This document shows, piece after piece, positions 35,430-44,533 of a DNA stretch of 64,000 nt. The notes beneath the pieces are model-generated. The model was given only the letters and a program-made list of their open reading frames with translations, did not search any database and was not told the DNA's origin. Origin of the DNA: Variovorax sp. PAMC28562 (GTDB lineage: Bacteria; Pseudomonadota; Gammaproteobacteria; Burkholderiales; Burkholderiaceae_C). The stretch spans positions 1,809,501-1,873,500 of the forward strand of contig NZ_CP060296.1 of the NCBI RefSeq assembly GCF_014303735.1, read 5' to 3'. The stretch's first letter is position 1. Each line of letters starts with the position of its first letter. The translations under genes were made by a program, and so were the position numbers.

Positions 35430-36368
35430 ATGTCCGAGAAGATTTCCGTGCTTTCGCTCAATACGCTGTCGAGCGAGCACCAGGGTCGCATTGCCGAGCT
35501 GTACGACTTGACCTATGCGCCGACGAACGAAGAGCGCGCAGCCGCCATCGCGGCACACGGGCCGAAGTTTCGCGCCGTGCTCACCATCGGCGTGCTCGGG
35601 CTGACGGCCGCCGAGATGAACGCCATGCCGGCGCTCGAAGTGGTGTGCTGCATGGGCGCGGGCTACGAGCTGGTCGACGTCGACGCGGCGCGTGCGCGGG
35701 GCATCGCGCTGGCCAATGGGCAGGGCACCAACGACGACTGCGTCGCCGACCACGCCTTCGGGCTTTTGATCGGCGCGGTGCGCGGCTTTCACATGCTCGA
35801 CCGGTTGTGCCGCGAAGGCGTCTGGCGGCTGGCTATTCCGCAGCCGCCCAACGTGTCGGGCAAGCGGCTCGGCATCCTCGGCATGGGCACCATCGGCGAG
35901 AAGATCGCCAAACGCGCCGCCGGCTTCGACATGACCATCGGTTATCACAACCGCAAGCCGAAAGAGGGCTCGCCGCACCGCTACTTCGACAACCTGCAAG
36001 CAATGGCCGAATGGTCCGACATGTTGGTCTGCGCGGCACCGGGCGGCGCGGCGACGAAGCACATCGTCGATGCCGAAGTGCTCGACGCACTGGGCCCCAA
36101 AGGCTTTCTGGTCAACATCGGCCGCGGCAGCATCGTCGACACCGAGGCGCTGGCGACGGCGCTGCGCGATGGCCGCCTCGGAGGCGCCGGCATCGATGTG
36201 TACGAAAGCGAACCGAAGCGTCCTGAAGCATTGATCGGGCTCGACAACCTGATCCTGACGCCGCATCTGGCGGGCTGGTCGCCGGAGGCCACCGAGGCCT
36301 CGTTCAAGCGCTTCCTGGAAAACGTCGAAGGGCATTTCGCCGGACGCGGCGTGGTCACGCCCATTTGA
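35430..36368 (+). CDS. D-isomer-specific 2-hydroxyacid dehydrogenase
   Basis: A 312-aa NAD(P)-dependent dehydrogenase. The Rossmann motif is 'LGILGMGTIGEKIAK' near residue 148, and the catalytic set is Arg in 'NIGRGSIVDTEAL', Glu in 'YESEPKRPEA' and His in 'LTPHLAGWS'. The family reduces 2-keto acids such as glyoxylate or hydroxypyruvate. Start at ATG 35430 after an AGGAGCTGA RBS. It follows the exporter by 37 bp and precedes a LysR gene on the same strand. Confidence 0.88.
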   Translation: MSEKISVLSLNTLSSEHQGRIAELYDLTYAPTNEERAAAIAAHGPKFRAVLTIGVLGLTAAEMNAMPALEVVCCMGAGYELVDVDAARARGIALANGQGTNDDCVADHAFGLLIGAVRGFHMLDRLCREGVWRLAIPQPPNVSGKRLGILGMGTIGEKIAKRAAGFDMTIGYHNRKPKEGSPHRYFDNLQAMAEWSDMLVCAAPGGAATKHIVDAEVLDALGPKGFLVNIGRGSIVDTEALATALRDGRLGGAGIDVYESEPKRPEALIGLDNLILTPHLAGWSPEATEASFKRFLENVEGHFAGRGVVTPI

Positions 36369-36417
36369 GGAGCGCGCCTCTTTGGGCGCTCATGCCCAAA
36401 GAACATAATCCGCTTCC

Positions 36418-37395
36418 ATGGAAACCAAGTGGCTCGAAGACTTCGTCAGCCTGGCTGAAACCCGCAGCTTCAGCCGCTCCGCCCAACTGCGGCACGTGAC
36501 GCAACCGGCGTTCTCCCGCCGGATCCAGGCGCTGGAGGGATGGGCCGGTACCGATCTCGTCGACCGCACCTCGTACCCCACGCGGCTGACACCTGCGGGG
36601 CAGACTTTGTATGGCCAGGCCATCGAAATGCTGCAGGGCCTGCAGAGCACCCGCGCCATGCTGCGCGGTCATTCGGCGGCGGCGCACGACGTGATCGAAT
36701 TCGCCGTGCCGCACACGTTGGCCTTCACGTTTTTTCCGGCCTGGGTGACCAGCCTGCGCTCGGAGTTCGGGCCGCTCAAGAGCCGGCTGATCGCGCTCAA
36801 CGTGCACGACGCGGTGCTGCGGCTGGTCGAAGGCAGTTGCGACTTGCTCATCGCCTATCAACATCCGTCGCTGCCGCTGCAACTCGATGCCAATCGGTAT
36901 GAGCAGGTGAGCCTGGGCGAAGAGGTCATGGCGCCGTGGGTCAAGCCCGATGCCGAGGGCGCGCCGCGCTGGCGATTGCCGGGCCGTCCGGGCCAGCCGT
37001 TGCCCTACTTGGGTTACGCGCCAGGCGCCTACCTGGGCAGCATGGTGGACCAGCTTTTGAAGAGCTCGCCCACGCCAATTCACCTCGACCGCGTCTACGA
37101 GACCGACATGGCCGAAGGTTTGAAGGCGATGGCGCTCGAAGGTCACGGCATCGCCTTCTTGCCTTACAGCGCTGTAAGAAAAGAAGTGCGCGCGCGCAAG
37201 CTGGTCAGCGCCTTGCCGCCCGAGATCGACACGCTCGAAGTCACGATGGAAATCCGGGCCTACCGCGAAACGCCGACCGCACCGGCAGCGACGAAGACCG
37301 GCCGGGGCAAAGCCGCTGCCGAGGCGAGCGTGCAACCCAAGACGGCGGCCGACGCGCTCTGGGCGTATCTGGTGTCGCGGCAGCCGGCGCCGTGA
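36418..37395 (+). CDS. LysR-family regulator (HypT/YjiE-like)
   Basis: A 325-aa LysR protein. Its N-terminus (METKWLEDFVSLAETRSFSR, then QPAFSRRIQALEGWAGTDLV) resembles the HypT subgroup, in which the DNA-binding helix region reads SAQLRHVTQPAFSRRI. The effector domain runs to about residue 280; the last 45 residues are Ala/Lys-rich and probably disordered. It lies 49 bp after the dehydrogenase gene. It may regulate that gene or the downstream transporter; no operator is obvious. Confidence 0.85.
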   Translation: METKWLEDFVSLAETRSFSRSAQLRHVTQPAFSRRIQALEGWAGTDLVDRTSYPTRLTPAGQTLYGQAIEMLQGLQSTRAMLRGHSAAAHDVIEFAVPHTLAFTFFPAWVTSLRSEFGPLKSRLIALNVHDAVLRLVEGSCDLLIAYQHPSLPLQLDANRYEQVSLGEEVMAPWVKPDAEGAPRWRLPGRPGQPLPYLGYAPGAYLGSMVDQLLKSSPTPIHLDRVYETDMAEGLKAMALEGHGIAFLPYSAVRKEVRARKLVSALPPEIDTLEVTMEIRAYRETPTAPAATKTGRGKAAAEASVQPKTAADALWAYLVSRQPAP

Positions 37396-37696
37396 TGTTC
37401 AGGGCGCGCAGAAATCATGAGGGATGCGCATAACGAGGCCCGCAAATGGCATTGGCTCCTGGTGGCGTCTCGTCCTACAGTGGTGCCAATTTCCTTCAGC
37501 GTGTGTGCAGGCACAAAGACTGCTTAGTTATTTGTGATCAACTGAGTACCGCCTGACCGCACCAAGGCGATGCGAACGGCGATGGGCAAGGCTGGCGGTG
37601 GTGCACTGTGCACCGGGTTGGCCCGGGTGTTCCCGAAAACGTGAATGCCTAAAATTTAGTTGGTTTTCTTTCGGTTTTCTTTCAGGAGTGGATTAA
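37396..37696. promoter_or_regulatory. Intergenic control region upstream of the glutamate/aspartate transporter
   Basis: About 300 bp without a gene. It contains a 6-bp inverted repeat GGTGCA-CTG-TGCACC (37590-37610 region), an AT-richer stretch CCTAAAATTTAG at 37649-37660, and two head-to-tail copies of GGTTTTCTTTC (37662-37683). CAGGAGTGG then serves as RBS for gltI. A sigma-70 promoter is probable near 37650 but no good -35 box stands out. No coding sequence was recognised. Confidence 0.5.
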
Positions 37697-38593
37697 ATGA
37701 AAAAGCAAATAGTGGTGACGGCAATCTCGATGCTGCTCGCAGGTGGGGCATTTGCACAGGCCAACGACACGCTGGCCAAGATCAAGGCAGCAGGCAGCAT
37801 CACGGAAGGTGTTCGCGAATCGTCGGGCCTCTCGTACACGCTGGGCAACGGGCAGTACACGGGCTTCCATTACGACGTCTGCGCCAACATCATCAAAGAC
37901 CTCGAAAAGACGACTGGCAAGAAGCTCGAAACCAAGTACCAGCCCGTCACCTCGCAAAACCGGGTGCCGCTGGTGCAGAACGGCACCGTCGACATCGAGT
38001 GCGGCTCGACCACCAACAACGCCACGCGCGCCAAGGATGTGTCATTTGCCGTCACCACGTACGTCGAAGAAGTGCGCATCGCGGTCAAGGCAAATTCGGG
38101 CATCACGTCCATCAAGGACCTGAACGGCAAGACCGTCGCGACGACCACGGGCACGACCTCGGTTCAGACGCTGCGCAAGAACGAACGCGCTGGCGGCATC
38201 GACTTCAAGGAGCTCTACGGCAAGGACCATTCCGACAGCTTCCTGCTGCTCGAATCGGGCCGCGCAGATGCTTTCGTGATGGACGGGTCCATCCTCGCGT
38301 CGAACATCGCCAAGGCCAAGACGCCTGCCGATTACAAGATCGTCGGCGAAGTGCTGAGCGTCGAACCCATCGCGATCATGATCCGCAAGGACGACCCTGC
38401 ATTCAAGAAGGCAGTGGACGACAGCATCAAGGGCCAGATCAAGAACGGCGACCTCGCCAAGCTGTGGGACAAGTGGTTCATCCAGGCCATTCCACCTGCC
38501 AACGTGAAGATCGGCCTGCCGCTCTCCGATGCGACCAAGGCAGCCTGGGCCAACCCGAACGACAAGCCGATGGAAGACTACGCGAAGAAGTAA
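37697..38593 (+). CDS. gltI: Glutamate/aspartate ABC transporter periplasmic binding protein
   Basis: A 298-aa SBP_bac_3 protein. Signal peptide MKKQIVVTAISMLLAGGAFA is followed by the mature domain 'DTLAKIKAAGSITEGVRESS'. The pattern 'PLVQNGTVDIECGSTTNN' and the C-terminal 'LWDKWFIQAIPP' are typical of GltI. It captures acidic amino acids in the periplasm for the permease encoded downstream. A terminator hairpin follows, allowing more binding protein than membrane components. Confidence 0.92.
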   Translation: MKKQIVVTAISMLLAGGAFAQANDTLAKIKAAGSITEGVRESSGLSYTLGNGQYTGFHYDVCANIIKDLEKTTGKKLETKYQPVTSQNRVPLVQNGTVDIECGSTTNNATRAKDVSFAVTTYVEEVRIAVKANSGITSIKDLNGKTVATTTGTTSVQTLRKNERAGGIDFKELYGKDHSDSFLLLESGRADAFVMDGSILASNIAKAKTPADYKIVGEVLSVEPIAIMIRKDDPAFKKAVDDSIKGQIKNGDLAKLWDKWFIQAIPPANVKIGLPLSDATKAAWANPNDKPMEDYAKK

Positions 38594-38620
38594 TTCGCCT
38601 CCCAAACAAGCATTGCGCCT

Positions 38621-38646
38621 CGCCCACCCTTTCGGTGGGCGTTTTT
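38621..38646 (+). terminator. Intrinsic terminator/attenuator between gltI and gltJ
   Basis: Stem CGCCCACC/GGTGGGCG with loop CTTTC, followed by five T. It lies 28 bp after the gltI stop and probably gives partial read-through into gltJKL, a common arrangement for binding-protein genes. Confidence 0.85.
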
Positions 38647-38691
38647 CAATACGGCGCATCAGAACAATGAACGAGGAACAGGAGCGCTTCG

Positions 38692-39423
38692 ATGGGATCG
38701 AACTGGGATTGGCAGGTCTTCTTGACGGACCCGGGTGGCAAGCACCCTACTTACTTGCAATGGATGTTGTCGGCCTGGGGTTGGACCGTGTCCGTCTCCA
38801 TACTGGCGTTGATCGTCGCGCTCGTCATGGGCTCGCTGATCGGCATCATCCGCACCTTGCCCGACAGCCCCTGGCTGGTTCGACTGGGCAACGCGTGGGT
38901 CGAGCTCTTTCGCAACATTCCGCTGCTGGTGCAGATCTTTCTCTGGTATCACGTCATCCCGGCTTTGATTCCCGTGATGAAGGGCGTGCCACCCTTCGTG
39001 CTGGTGGTGCTGGCACTGGGCTTCTTCACCTCGGCCCGTATCGCCGAGCAGGTTCGCTCCGGTGTTCAGGCGTTGCCCAAGGGACAGCGTTACGCGGGCA
39101 TGGCGGTCGGCTTCACAACGCCGCAGTACTACCGCTACGTTCTGCTGCCGATGGCCTACCGGATCATCCTGCCGCCGCTCACCAGCGAGACGATGAACAT
39201 CTTCAAGAATTCATCGGTGGCGTTCGCGGTGTCGGTGACCGAACTCACCATGTTCGCGATGCAGGCGCAGGAAGAAACCTCGCGCGGCATCGAGGTCTAT
39301 CTCGCCGTGACGGTGCTCTATGTGATCTCGGCTTTTGCAATCAACCGCATCATGGCGTTCATCGAAAAGAAGACGCGCGTGCCCGGCTTCATCGTCTCGG
39401 CCAGCGCTGGCGGAGGTCACTAG
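38692..39423 (+). CDS. gltJ: Glutamate/aspartate ABC transporter permease GltJ
   Basis: A 243-aa polar-amino-acid permease of the HisM family with about five membrane spans (LSAWGWTVSVSILALIVALV; FVLVVLALGFFTSARIAEQV). The inner-membrane loop that contacts the ATPase is visible as 'GQRYAGMAVGFTTPQYYRYV'. It pairs with GltK to form the membrane channel. The stop lies 1 base before the gltK ATG. Confidence 0.92.
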   Translation: MGSNWDWQVFLTDPGGKHPTYLQWMLSAWGWTVSVSILALIVALVMGSLIGIIRTLPDSPWLVRLGNAWVELFRNIPLLVQIFLWYHVIPALIPVMKGVPPFVLVVLALGFFTSARIAEQVRSGVQALPKGQRYAGMAVGFTTPQYYRYVLLPMAYRIILPPLTSETMNIFKNSSVAFAVSVTELTMFAMQAQEETSRGIEVYLAVTVLYVISAFAINRIMAFIEKKTRVPGFIVSASAGGGH

Positions 39424-39424
39424 C

Positions 39425-40114
39425 ATGATGAATCTCGACCTGTCCTTCTACAACTGGGACATCATCAGCAAGTTCGTCCTGAAGGGCTTCTACTTCAGCA
39501 TCATGCTGACGATCGTCGCCACCATCGGCGGCGTGCTGCTCGGCACCGTGCTGGCGCTGATGCGGCTCTCGGGAAAGAAATTTCTCGACGTACCCGCCAC
39601 GCTCTACGTCAACGGCATGCGCAGCATTCCGCTGGTCATGGTGATCCTCTGGTTCTTCCTTCTGGTACCGGCCGCGTTCTATTCCACCTTCGGTGGCTGG
39701 GGCGCCAACTACCGCTCGGAAATCTCGGCGGTCATTACCTTCATCGCTTTCGAGGCGGCGTACTTCAGCGAAATCATGCGGGCAGGCATCCAGTCGATTC
39801 CGCGCGGCCAGGTGCATGCGGGCCAGGCGGTCGGCATGACCTACGGCCAGAACATGAAGCTGGTCGTGCTGCCGCAGGCGTTCCGCAACATGCTGCCGGT
39901 GCTGCTCACGCAGACCATCATCCTGTTCCAGGACACCTCGCTGGTGTATGCCATCGGCGCCTACGACATGCTCAAGGGCTTCGAGACGGCAGGCAAGAAT
40001 TTTGGCCGGCCTATCGAGGCTTACCTCCTCGCCGCCGTCGTGTACTTTGCCATGTGCTACGCGCTCTCGTTCTGCGTCAAGCAGCTGCACAAGAAGATCG
40101 CCATCATTCGCTGA
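39425..40114 (+). CDS. gltK: Glutamate/aspartate ABC transporter permease GltK
   Basis: A 229-aa HisM-family permease. The start is ATG 39425 (MMNLDLSFYNWDIISKFVL); the longer open frame upstream only overlaps gltJ. Membrane spans include 'GFYFSIMLTIVATIGGVLLG', and the ATPase-contact loop is 'GQVHAGQAVGMTYGQNMKLV'. Translation is probably coupled to gltJ, and 14 bp separate it from gltL. Confidence 0.92.
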   Translation: MMNLDLSFYNWDIISKFVLKGFYFSIMLTIVATIGGVLLGTVLALMRLSGKKFLDVPATLYVNGMRSIPLVMVILWFFLLVPAAFYSTFGGWGANYRSEISAVITFIAFEAAYFSEIMRAGIQSIPRGQVHAGQAVGMTYGQNMKLVVLPQAFRNMLPVLLTQTIILFQDTSLVYAIGAYDMLKGFETAGKNFGRPIEAYLLAAVVYFAMCYALSFCVKQLHKKIAIIR

Positions 40115-40128
40115 CCTGGAGATAAAAG

Positions 40129-40878
40129 ATGTCTGAAAACATGATCGAAATCAAGAACGTATCCAAGTGGTACGGCCCGGTTCAGGTGCTGAACGAATGC
40201 TCCGTCAACATCGCCAAGGGCGACGTGGTGGTGGTGTGCGGCCCCTCGGGTTCCGGCAAGTCGACGCTCATCAAGACGGTGAACGCACTCGAGCCTTTTC
40301 AGAAGGGCGAGATCACCGTCAACGGTATTGCCCTTCACGACCCCAAGACAAACCTGCCCAAGCTTCGCTCCAAGGTCGGCATGGTGTTCCAGCACTTCGA
40401 ACTGTTCCCCCATCTGTCGGTGACCGAGAACCTGACGATCGCGCAAATCAAGGTGCTGGGCCGCAGCCCCGCTGAAGCCAAGACGCGCGGCATGAAGATG
40501 CTGGACCGCGTGGGTTTGATGGTCCACAAGGACAAGTTCCCGGGCCAGCTCTCCGGTGGACAGCAGCAACGCGTGGCGATCGCCCGCGCGCTGAGCATGG
40601 ACCCCATCGTGATGCTGTTCGACGAGCCGACGTCCGCCCTCGACCCCGAGATGGTCGGTGAGGTGCTCGACGTGATGGTGACGCTCGCCAAGGAAGGCAT
40701 GACCATGATGGTCGTGACGCATGAAATGGCGTTCGCCCGCAAGGTTGCGAGCCGCGTGATCTTCATCGACGTGGGCGGCCGCATCCTGGAAGACTGCGCC
40801 AAGGACGAGTTCTTCAGCCACCCTGAGAACCGTCAGCCGCGGACGAAGGATTTCCTGAACAAGATCCTGCAGCACTAG
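40129..40878 (+). CDS. gltL: Glutamate/aspartate ABC transporter ATPase GltL
   Basis: A 249-aa polar-amino-acid ABC ATPase with Walker A 'GPSGSGKST', signature 'LSGGQQQR', Walker B '[12 protein letters not shown]' and the switch His in 'VVTHEMAFA'. It energises uptake through GltJK. Two closely spaced ATGs (40129, 40141) are possible; the first has the RBS GGAGATAA. Confidence 0.93.
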   Translation: MSENMIEIKNVSKWYGPVQVLNECSVNIAKGDVVVVCGPSGSGKSTLIKTVNALEPFQKGEITVNGIALHDPKTNLPKLRSKVGMVFQHFELFPHLSVTENLTIAQIKVLGRSPAEAKTRGMKMLDRVGLMVHKDKFPGQLSGGQQQRVAIARALSMDPIVMLFDEPTSALDPEMVGEVLDVMVTLAKEGMTMMVVTHEMAFARKVASRVIFIDVGGRILEDCAKDEFFSHPENRQPRTKDFLNKILQH

Positions 40879-40879
40879 C

Positions 40880-40948
40880 TCGCCCCCAGGTCGCTGCGCA
40901 CTTCGTGTCGCTGCTCCCACCCCCTGCCGGGGGCGACACCAGCGGCGG
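40880..40948. repeat. GC-rich intergenic repeat-like sequence after gltL
   Basis: Directly after the gltL stop lies a non-coding GC-rich block with two imperfect TCGCTGC... copies and a small C4/G4 palindrome (CCCCCTGCCGGGGG). It resembles the abundant intergenic repeats I associate with Comamonadaceae genomes; family membership is from memory and unverified. It abuts the ureidoglycolate lyase remnant. Confidence 0.45.
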
Positions 40949-40950
40949 GT

Positions 40951-41148
40951 GCGGCGCCGCGTGCCGATGCGTTGACCGCCTTCGTCACCGATGGTCGTCA
41001 AGGCGTCATGCTCGCGCCGGGCACATGGCATCACGCGCTGTTGGCTGTAGACGCGAGGGATTTCGTCGTGGTGGAACGCGTCGCTGCCACGGTCGATTGC
41101 GATGTATCCGAGGTGAACCCGACCGTTAGCGTGACGTGGGCTGGTTAA
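40951..41148 (+). pseudogene. Ureidoglycolate lyase (AllA) C-terminal remnant
   Basis: An open frame ending at TAA 41146-41148 reads 'ALTAFVTDGRQGVMLAPGTW', then HHALLAVDARDFVVVER and DCDVSEVN. This aligns well with the C-terminal third of AllA ([23 protein letters not shown]... in E. coli), including the conserved WHH and CDV. The N-terminal ~100 residues are absent; upstream is repeat-like DNA and gltL. There is no start codon or RBS. The fragment is 3' debris of a purine-degradation gene, lying 46 bp from the convergent amidase gene. Confidence 0.8.
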
Positions 41149-41194
41149 GTGCGTAAGGCGTCCTGGCGCTGACGACTTTCCCGTCGAGTGCTCG

Positions 41195-42373
41195 CTATGT
41201 CGCGATGCGCTCAGCCAGCGCAATCAACGACCGGTCCGAGCCCGCCGGCCCCAGCAGCGAGATACCCAGCGGCGCGCCATCGCGTTTCGCCAATGGCATA
41301 GACAACTGAGGAAAGCCGCTGAGCCCTGCAACGCACAGCATGCGGATGGCCTTGTTGCGGTAGTCCTCCAGGCTGGCGTCAGTGGCCGCGCGCAGCGGAG
41401 CGATGTCGGGCATCGTCGGCATCAGCAACACGCCGTCGTTGCCCAGCAGCGCGGCGAGCTGCGCCTTGAAGCGGGTCCGAAATTCGCGCGCGATGTTCAC
41501 TTGGTCGTCGGTCACATCGCGTGACCAGGCGAAGCGCTCGGCGACGCCGGGACCGAGTGGCGGCGCGTAGCGCTCGATCAACGGGCCATCGGTGAGCCAT
41601 GCTTCGCGCGCTTGCACGTACCGAAAGTTCCAGTACATCGCGTCCCATGACTCGAGCGCGATCTCCACGGGCTCGGCTTGCCCGAGCACCGACTGAACCT
41701 GCTTCGTTACCTCGTCGAGCGCCTCGACCACCGGCGCGTCGAGCATTGCCCAGATGTCTTCCGGCCACAGCATGCGAACGGTGTCGGGCAGCGGGTGTGC
41801 ATCGTCACCCAACAGCACCTCACCTACTCGCGCAAAGGTGCCGACGTCGCGCGCGAACCAGCCCACCGTGTCGAGGCTCGGCGAAAGATCGAGCACCGCT
41901 TCGAGGCTGATGCGGCCGTGCGTCGGTCGGATGCCGTACAGGTTGCAATGATTCGCCGGCGCGCGCACCGAGCCGCCGGTGTCGCTGCCGAGGGCGAAGT
42001 CGCACAGACTCGACGACACCGCCGAGGCCGAGCCGGACGACGAGCCGCCGGTGATGCGGTCCTTCGCGGCACCGTTGATCGGTGCACCGAAGTGCGCGTT
42101 GTTGCCGTTCATCGAAAACGCGAGTTCATCTGTCACGGTCTTGCCGACGAAGCGTGCACCGGCATCGAGCAGTTTCTGCACCGACGGCGCAGTGCGCGTC
42201 TTGATGCCGGACATCGCCAGCACGATCGGACTGCCGCCGCCGGTCGGATAGCCGGCCACGTCGTACAGGTCTTTGACCGCGAAGCTGAGATCGGCGAGCG
42301 GGCCGGTGGCTGCGCGCGGTACGGCGACATCGGGATAGGGAACGAAGGCGTGGGCAGGGTCGTGCAGTGGCAT
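41195..42373 (-). CDS. Amidase signature family hydrolase
   Basis: A 392-aa amidase, near the short end for the family. The Ser-Ser-Lys triad is visible: Lys34 in 'FAVKDLYD', the cis-Ser around 111 in the Gly/Ser-rich 'ITGGSSSGSASAV', and the nucleophile Ser135 in 'GSDTGGSVRAPA'. It hydrolyses amides to acid and ammonia. It is the last gene of the peptide-type ABC transporter operon (stop of the ATPase gene 20 bp upstream), suggesting that the imported solute carries an amide bond. The exact substrate is unknown. Confidence 0.88.
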   Translation of the reverse strand: MPLHDPAHAFVPYPDVAVPRAATGPLADLSFAVKDLYDVAGYPTGGGSPIVLAMSGIKTRTAPSVQKLLDAGARFVGKTVTDELAFSMNGNNAHFGAPINGAAKDRITGGSSSGSASAVSSSLCDFALGSDTGGSVRAPANHCNLYGIRPTHGRISLEAVLDLSPSLDTVGWFARDVGTFARVGEVLLGDDAHPLPDTVRMLWPEDIWAMLDAPVVEALDEVTKQVQSVLGQAEPVEIALESWDAMYWNFRYVQAREAWLTDGPLIERYAPPLGPGVAERFAWSRDVTDDQVNIAREFRTRFKAQLAALLGNDGVLLMPTMPDIAPLRAATDASLEDYRNKAIRMLCVAGLSGFPQLSMPLAKRDGAPLGISLLGPAGSDRSLIALAERIAT

Positions 42374-42393
42374 GGTCTAGTCTCCTTTGGAAA

Positions 42394-43422
42394 TCACACG
42401 GCAACAGGCGCAACAGGCGCAATCGCCGCCGCCCGATCCGTGTGGATGCACCGCGCATGATGCCCCGGTGCGACTTCGATCGACGGCGGCTGCGCGGTGC
42501 GGCAGGCATCGGTCGCCAGCGCACAGCGCGCGGCGAACGCGCAGCCGGGTGGCAAATCGGACAGGTCGGGCGGCGCACCGCCGATCGTCTCCAGCCTCAC
42601 GCCCCGCGCCATCGCACCTTCGGCGCGGCTCTTCAGCAACGCGATCGTGTACGGATGCCGGGGCGTCAGGATGAGGTCGCGTGCAGTGCCTTCTTCGACG
42701 ATGCGGCCGGCATACATCACCGCGATGCGGTCGGCCACTTCGACCGCCGCGCCGATGTCGTGCGTGACGAAGATGACCGACAGGCCCAGGTCGCGCTGCA
42801 GGTCGCGCAACAGCAAAAGAATCTGGATTTGCACCGTGGCATCGAGTGCGGTGGTGGGCTCGTCGGCCAGCAGCACCTTCGGGTTGCAGGCGAGCGCCAG
42901 CGCGATCATCGCGCGCTGGCGCATACCGCCGGACATCTCGTGCGGGTAGGCCGAGAGGCGCCGTTGCGGACTCGGGATGCGCACCTTCTCGAACAGCGCC
43001 AGCGCACGTGCCGCCGCTTCGGACCGGCTCGCACCGGCGTGTCGGCGAATCGTTTCGATGATCTGCGCACCGACCGTGTAGACCGGGTCGAGCGCGAGCA
43101 ACGGCTCCTGGAAGATCATCGCGACTTCTTTGCCGCGCATGTCCGACAGCGCGCGTGGGCTCATGCCGAGCACGTCTTGCCCGTTGACTTCGAGCTTGCC
43201 GGTGATGCGTGTGCTGCGCTCGTTGTGCAGCCGCATCACGGTGCGCAGCGTGACGCTTTTGCCGGAGCCCGACTCGCCGATGAGCGCGACGACTTCGCCT
43301 TGCTGCAGTTGCAGGTCGACGCCGTTGACGGCCTCGATCTTTCTTCCGGGTGCGACGAAATTGACGCGCAGGTCTTTGAGCTCGACGGCGAGGCCGGCGA
43401 CCTTGGTCGATGCGTCAGACAT
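42394..43422 (-). CDS. Peptide/nickel-type ABC transporter ATPase (DppD-like)
   Basis: A 342-aa oligopeptide-type ATPase. It starts at ATG 43422 ([20 protein letters not shown]), overlapping the previous stop by 8 bases; the longer upstream frame is a shadow of that gene. Walker A '[10 protein letters not shown]', signature 'MSGGMRQRA' and Walker B '[12 protein letters not shown]' are present. The C-terminal oligopeptide-family extension has the Cys-containing '[15 protein letters not shown]'. The very end is an Ala-Pro-Val repeat from a 9-bp tandem unit. Confidence 0.9.
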   Translation of the reverse strand: MSDASTKVAGLAVELKDLRVNFVAPGRKIEAVNGVDLQLQQGEVVALIGESGSGKSVTLRTVMRLHNERSTRITGKLEVNGQDVLGMSPRALSDMRGKEVAMIFQEPLLALDPVYTVGAQIIETIRRHAGASRSEAAARALALFEKVRIPSPQRRLSAYPHEMSGGMRQRAMIALALACNPKVLLADEPTTALDATVQIQILLLLRDLQRDLGLSVIFVTHDIGAAVEVADRIAVMYAGRIVEEGTARDLILTPRHPYTIALLKSRAEGAMARGVRLETIGGAPPDLSDLPPGCAFAARCALATDACRTAQPPSIEVAPGHHARCIHTDRAAAIAPVAPVAV

Positions 43423-44533
43423 GCGCCGGCTCCGCTGTTGCGGCTGTCGCGGCTGTCGCAGCATGCAGCGCCGCGGGTTCCGGCATGTCCGGAAAGTCCG
43501 CCGTCGGCACATAGCCAGAGCCCGGCTGCCAGCGCAAACATGCCACGCCGTGGCCCGGCGCCGTCTCTGCAAAGGCCGGCATCTTCTGGCTGCACACCGC
43601 CTGCGCAAACGCGCATCGCGTGTGAAAGCGGCAACCCGATGGTGGATCGATCGGGTTCGGCGGATCGCCCGACAAAGGCGCCTCCGTCGTGCGCTGCATC
43701 GGATCGCCGCTCGGCATCGAGCGCAGCAGCGCGCGCGTGTACGGATGGCGCGGCGCATCGAACACCTGCGCCGATGTGCCGATCTCGACCACCTGGCCGA
43801 GGTACATCACCAGCACGCGGTCCGACATGTAGCGCACCACGTGCAGGTCGTGGCTGATGAAGAGATAGGTCAGGCCGAAGTCGCGCTTCAGGTCTTCGAG
43901 CAGGTTGAGCACCTGCGCCTCGACCGACTTGTCGAGGGCGGACACCGCCTCGTCGAGGATCACCAGCCGCGGCTCCAGCGCCAGCGCACGCGCGATGTTC
44001 ACTCGCTGTCGCTGGCCGCCCGACAGCTCGTGCGGATAGCGCCCCGCGAAACGCGCCGGGTCGAGCCCGACGCGCGCCAGCAGGTCGTGCGCGCGGTTGA
44101 GCGCATCGCGGCCCGACACGCCGTGCACCGTCGGCCCGAAGGCGACCGAGTCCTCGATCGTCATGCGCGGGTTCAGCGACGAGTAGCTGTCCTGGAACAC
44201 CATCTGCGTCTGGCGGCGGAAGTCGCGCAACGGCAGGTCGCGTGCGCCGACCGTCGCGCCATCGAAGACCAGCTCGCCGCTGTCCTGCGCGATGAGCTGC
44301 ATCAGGATGCGTGCGGTGGTCGACTTGCCGCAGCCGGATTCGCCGACCACGCCCAGCGTTTCGCCCTTGAGAATTTCGAAGCTCACGCCATCGACTGCGC
44401 GCACCGCGGGGTGGGGTCCGCGTGCGAATCCGAAGCCGCCGCGCTTCAGTGGAAAGTGCTTTTTCAGGTCCTGCACGCGCATGAGCGGCTGGCGCGGCCC
44501 GCCGATGTCGGCATTGCTGCCGGGCTTAGTCAC
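43415..44533 (-). CDS. Peptide/nickel-type ABC transporter ATPase (DppF-like)
   Basis: A 372-aa ATPase. The start is GTG 44533, overlapping the permease stop as GTGA; a longer open frame upstream is only the shadow of the permease gene. Walker A 'GESGCGKST', signature 'LSGGQRQRV', Walker B 'LVILDEAVSALD' (Glu/Ala variant of the usual EP) and the C-terminal 'SGCRFHTRCAFAQAVC' are seen. It ends in an Ala-Ala-Thr tail encoded by 9-bp repeats (43434-43460). It forms the heterodimeric motor with the DppD-like subunit. Confidence 0.9.
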   Translation of the reverse strand: MTKPGSNADIGGPRQPLMRVQDLKKHFPLKRGGFGFARGPHPAVRAVDGVSFEILKGETLGVVGESGCGKSTTARILMQLIAQDSGELVFDGATVGARDLPLRDFRRQTQMVFQDSYSSLNPRMTIEDSVAFGPTVHGVSGRDALNRAHDLLARVGLDPARFAGRYPHELSGGQRQRVNIARALALEPRLVILDEAVSALDKSVEAQVLNLLEDLKRDFGLTYLFISHDLHVVRYMSDRVLVMYLGQVVEIGTSAQVFDAPRHPYTRALLRSMPSGDPMQRTTEAPLSGDPPNPIDPPSGCRFHTRCAFAQAVCSQKMPAFAETAPGHGVACLRWQPGSGYVPTADFPDMPEPAALHAATAATAATAEPAHV

